Part shown: one piece after another, positions 4,436 through 6,097 of the stretch
How the letters are laid out: each line of letters starts with the position of its first letter
Numbering within the stretch: position 1 is the stretch's first letter
Assembly (NCBI GenBank): GCA_003554235.1
Contig: PWFY01000048.1
Span: forward strand, 1 to 6,097
Direction of reading: 5' to 3'
Origin: Candidatus Aenigmatarchaeota archaeon
Lineage (GTDB): Archaea; Aenigmatarchaeota; Aenigmatarchaeia; PWEA01
DNA: 6,097 nt
The notes under the pieces: model-generated
Seen by the model: only the letters and a program-made list of their open reading frames with translations
Databases searched by the model: none
What the model was told of the DNA's origin: nothing
Position numbers and translations under genes: made by a program

Positions 4436-4816
4436 GTGGTTAAAGACCTTCAAAGAAAGCTTTTTAACCTCCACAGAAATGTATTACCTATGCCAGTCGA
4501 TGAAGAAAGGAAGAGGTCGCCGGCCGTTTCTAGGTCTGTGGAAGATATCAGTGAAAATGATGGAAGGGTTTCTGTAATAGGAACTATAGTAGACAAAACG
4601 GAGAGCAGAGTGGTCTTAGACGATGGAACAGGAAAGCTGGAGGTAAGTTTCGACCTCTCAAAGGATCTCAGTAAGTTGGAAGAGGGCAACCTGGTAAGAG
4701 TGGTTGGAAGACCCAGGGAAGAAAGCCTAGAGGGGGAGGTAATACAGGACTTCCAAGACTTCGACAAAGAACTGTATAAGAAAGCTCTTGAGAGGATCGA
4801 AAAACTGAGAGAATGA
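4436..4816 (+). CDS. OB-fold nucleic-acid-binding protein (RPA32/Stn1-like)
   Basis: This 126-aa protein contains one OB-fold: RVSVIGTIVDKTESRVV (44-60), LDDGTGKLEVSFD (61-73) and NLVRVVGRPRE (84-94), followed by a helical acidic tail (105-126). The VIGTIV strand and the DDGTG turn are hallmarks of the tRNA-anticodon/RPA32/Stn1 type of OB-fold that binds single-stranded DNA or an RPA partner. It is shorter than multi-OB archaeal RPA and has no zinc finger, so it is more likely an accessory subunit than the main ssDNA-binding protein. The GTG at 4436 is chosen because a TATA box sits 24 nt upstream; ATG 4490 (residue 19) is the alternative, has no ribosome binding site, and would still keep the whole fold. 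It is followed 42 nt later by nre on the same strand and diverges from a zinc-ribbon gene, a repair-like setting. Confidence 0.75.
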   Translation: MVKDLQRKLFNLHRNVLPMPVDEERKRSPAVSRSVEDISENDGRVSVIGTIVDKTESRVVLDDGTGKLEVSFDLSKDLSKLEEGNLVRVVGRPREESLEGEVIQDFQDFDKELYKKALERIEKLRE

Positions 4817-4824
4817 CTTCTCTT

Positions 4825-4834
4825 AAAGATAAAA
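4825..4834 (+). promoter_or_regulatory. possible TATA box of nre
   Basis: AAAGATAAAA in the 42-bp spacer is centred about 29 nt before ATG 4859, and no Shine-Dalgarno is visible before that ATG. This fits a leaderless promoter, though read-through from the OB-fold gene is equally possible. Confidence 0.35.
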
Positions 4835-4858
4835 GGTTCAGATACTATAGTTTTACCT

Positions 4859-6097
4859 ATGCCTGGAAAGACCCCTGTAAAGAAAATCAATGCAGAGCAG
4901 GTCAAGGAAGGAGTGGAAACTTTCTCTGAAACGGTAGCCCCAAAACTGGACCCCAAGGCACGAAACATGTGTCTCAAGTGCAGAGGAGCTAAAAGGCTAT
5001 GTGGCAAAGACAGATGTCCTGTTCTCCAAAAATATTACTCACAGATCGGCAAGGGCAAAAACAAAAAATTTGATACGAAAAAAATAGAAGGCAACTCTCC
5101 ACCTTCTGTTTTCGTCGGTCGATACAACTATCCAAGGGTGAACATAGGCCCGCTGGTCCCCCCGGAAAAGGGCGATACATCCATATACTCTCGGCCTGAA
5201 AGGTGGTTCGGGAAGGCAGAAATGGAGGATATAATAGAAATGAGGGGCAGCCTTGCAAGAGGAAAACACAAACTAAAAAACGACATAACTGTAGACAACC
5301 TCAACAGAGAAGAGGAAGAGATACCCTATATTGTACTTTCAAAAAGACCAACAGAAACAGAGGTAAAATTCAGGAAAAGATTGGTCGAATCAATAAAACT
5401 CGACGGCAGATCCCAGCCACATGGCCCTTCGGCACAAATGGAATCATTCCGGCGCGGGAGCATGACCTCCGACAAACAGTTGGAAAAGGTGTTCTACGAT
5501 ACAGATTTAAAGGCAACTGAAGCAGTTAAAAAGCTCTACAACAAAGGAACTCCCGTGTCCCGTATACAAGAAATATTCTCCGTGGGAGGAACAGGTACAG
5601 GGGGTGATAGGAAGTTTGTACCGACAAGATGGTCTATAACTGCTGTAGACGACATACTAGGTAAGGACATGCGCAGAGAGGTGAAAACGTACCCAAAGAT
5701 AAACCAATGGCATGTTTATACCGCAAACTACCTTGACAATCAATGGGTAATAATCTTCACGCCTGAATCCTGGCGTTACGAACTTATAGAAGCCTTTTAT
5801 CCTGAAACCACATGGAACCCTTCGAAGGATTCTATAACCATATTCGGCGACCACGAAGAGTTTGACGGTAGAGACGACTACGCATCCATAGGCGGATGCT
5901 ACTATTCCGCGAGGCTTGCCGCATTGGAAAAACTGGAACAGGAGAGAAGGCAGGCGGGTGTACTTGTGTTGAGGGAGGCCAAGCCTGGTTATATACTTCC
6001 TGTGGGTGTCTGGAATGTACGCGAATCCGTGAGAAACGCACTTAAAGAAAAGCCTGTGAAGTTTGAAAACCGTAACAAAACCTTTAAATACCTGAAA
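4859..6097 (+). CDS. Nre-family archaeal DNA repair protein, cut by window end
   Basis: This frame stays open for 413 codons to the last base, so the C-terminus is missing. An N-terminal zinc finger reads C38-x2-C41-x6-C48-x4-C53, with the family's CRG...LCGK...CP spacing. Nre landmarks follow in order: PPSVFVGRYNYPRVNIGPLVPP (81-102), a central helical region, the signature RKFVPTRWSITAVDD (251-265), HVYTANYLDNQWVIIFTP, and the C-terminal domain with GYILPVGVWNVRESVRNAL. Nre proteins are archaeal repair factors; in Haloferax, NreA acts with PCNA through a C-terminal PIP motif in resistance to mitomycin C. That motif would lie past the window edge. The usual length of about 400-430 aa means little is lost. 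NreA or NreB cannot be separated here, so no symbol is given. ATG 4859 is the first in-frame start after the OB-fold gene and lies 42 nt beyond its stop. Confidence 0.9.
   Translation, partial: MPGKTPVKKINAEQVKEGVETFSETVAPKLDPKARNMCLKCRGAKRLCGKDRCPVLQKYYSQIGKGKNKKFDTKKIEGNSPPSVFVGRYNYPRVNIGPLVPPEKGDTSIYSRPERWFGKAEMEDIIEMRGSLARGKHKLKNDITVDNLNREEEEIPYIVLSKRPTETEVKFRKRLVESIKLDGRSQPHGPSAQMESFRRGSMTSDKQLEKVFYDTDLKATEAVKKLYNKGTPVSRIQEIFSVGGTGTGGDRKFVPTRWSITAVDDILGKDMRREVKTYPKINQWHVYTANYLDNQWVIIFTPESWRYELIEAFYPETTWNPSKDSITIFGDHEEFDGRDDYASIGGCYYSARLAALEKLEQERRQAGVLVLREAKPGYILPVGVWNVRESVRNALKEKPVKFENRNKTFKYLK

Noticed and set aside
4813..4929. 38-codon frame beginning with ATG 4813 in an ATGA overlap with the OB-fold stop
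   Set aside because: It runs out of frame into the start of nre for 71 bases, shows no motif, and nre has a clear start of its own at 4859.
4450..5007. 185-codon minus-strand frame opposite the OB-fold and nre starts
   Set aside because: It is antisense to two genes with recognisable motifs and is Ser/Leu-rich without a motif, ribosome binding site or promoter.
5203..5520. Plus-strand frame inside nre
   Set aside because: Out of frame with nre, whose family landmarks continue through and beyond this stretch; the product is Arg/Gln/Asn-rich and unlike a real protein.
1..6097. CRISPR array, tRNA, rRNA, insertion sequence or long repeat
   Set aside because: I saw no regularly spaced repeats, no cloverleaf or rRNA-like stretch, no transposase motif and no terminal inverted repeats.

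Overview
The window reads as archaeal DNA. It carries the archaeal nuclease NurA, an almost complete archaeal DNA-repair protein of the Nre family, an archaeal ICC/SbcD-like phosphoesterase (COG1407 type), A/T-rich TATA-like boxes about 24-29 nt upstream of several starts that lack a Shine-Dalgarno (leaderless pattern), and GGAGG/AGGTGA-type ribosome binding sites in front of others. Genes are small and tightly packed and use AGA/AGG and ATA freely. I cannot name the lineage; a DPANN or deep euryarchaeal genome would fit.

Left part (1-1124). The edge (1-78) probably holds only scraps of neighbouring genes. A 56-aa cysteine-rich protein with a coiled-coil tail runs leftwards (98-268) and ends in an oligo-T terminator. 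Divergent from it is an HxlR-type winged-helix regulator (364-693) that itself has five cysteines within its first 17 residues. The 95-bp spacer holds overlapping promoters and operator-like repeats. An unrecognised acidic/basic protein follows the regulator (about 711-1124).

Middle part (1222-3646). Two calcineurin-fold metallophosphoesterases form a two-gene operon with an ATGA overlap: a YfcE/MJ0936-like phosphodiesterase and a COG1407 ICC-like phosphoesterase. The second gene overlaps tail-to-tail by 4 bp with nurA on the minus strand.

Right part (3647-6097). Divergent from nurA is a small helix-rich, probably winged-helix protein, overlapped by a small two-helix membrane protein. That pair meets a 50-aa zinc-ribbon protein tail-to-tail with no gap, and a hairpin plus pyrimidine tract sits at the junction. 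The zinc-ribbon gene diverges from a GTG-started OB-fold (RPA32/Stn1-like) protein, which is followed on the same strand by nre, cut by the window end after 413 codons.

Taken together, 1222-6097 looks like a nucleic-acid metabolism/repair neighbourhood (two phosphoesterases, NurA, OB-fold protein, zinc ribbon, Nre) laid out as alternating divergent and convergent pairs. The left end looks like a separate metal- or redox-responsive regulator/effector pair. Three small genes that are easily missed or cut (98-268, 4192-4344, 4859-6097) carry much of the interest. All functions are inferred from motifs read by eye; no database search was possible.
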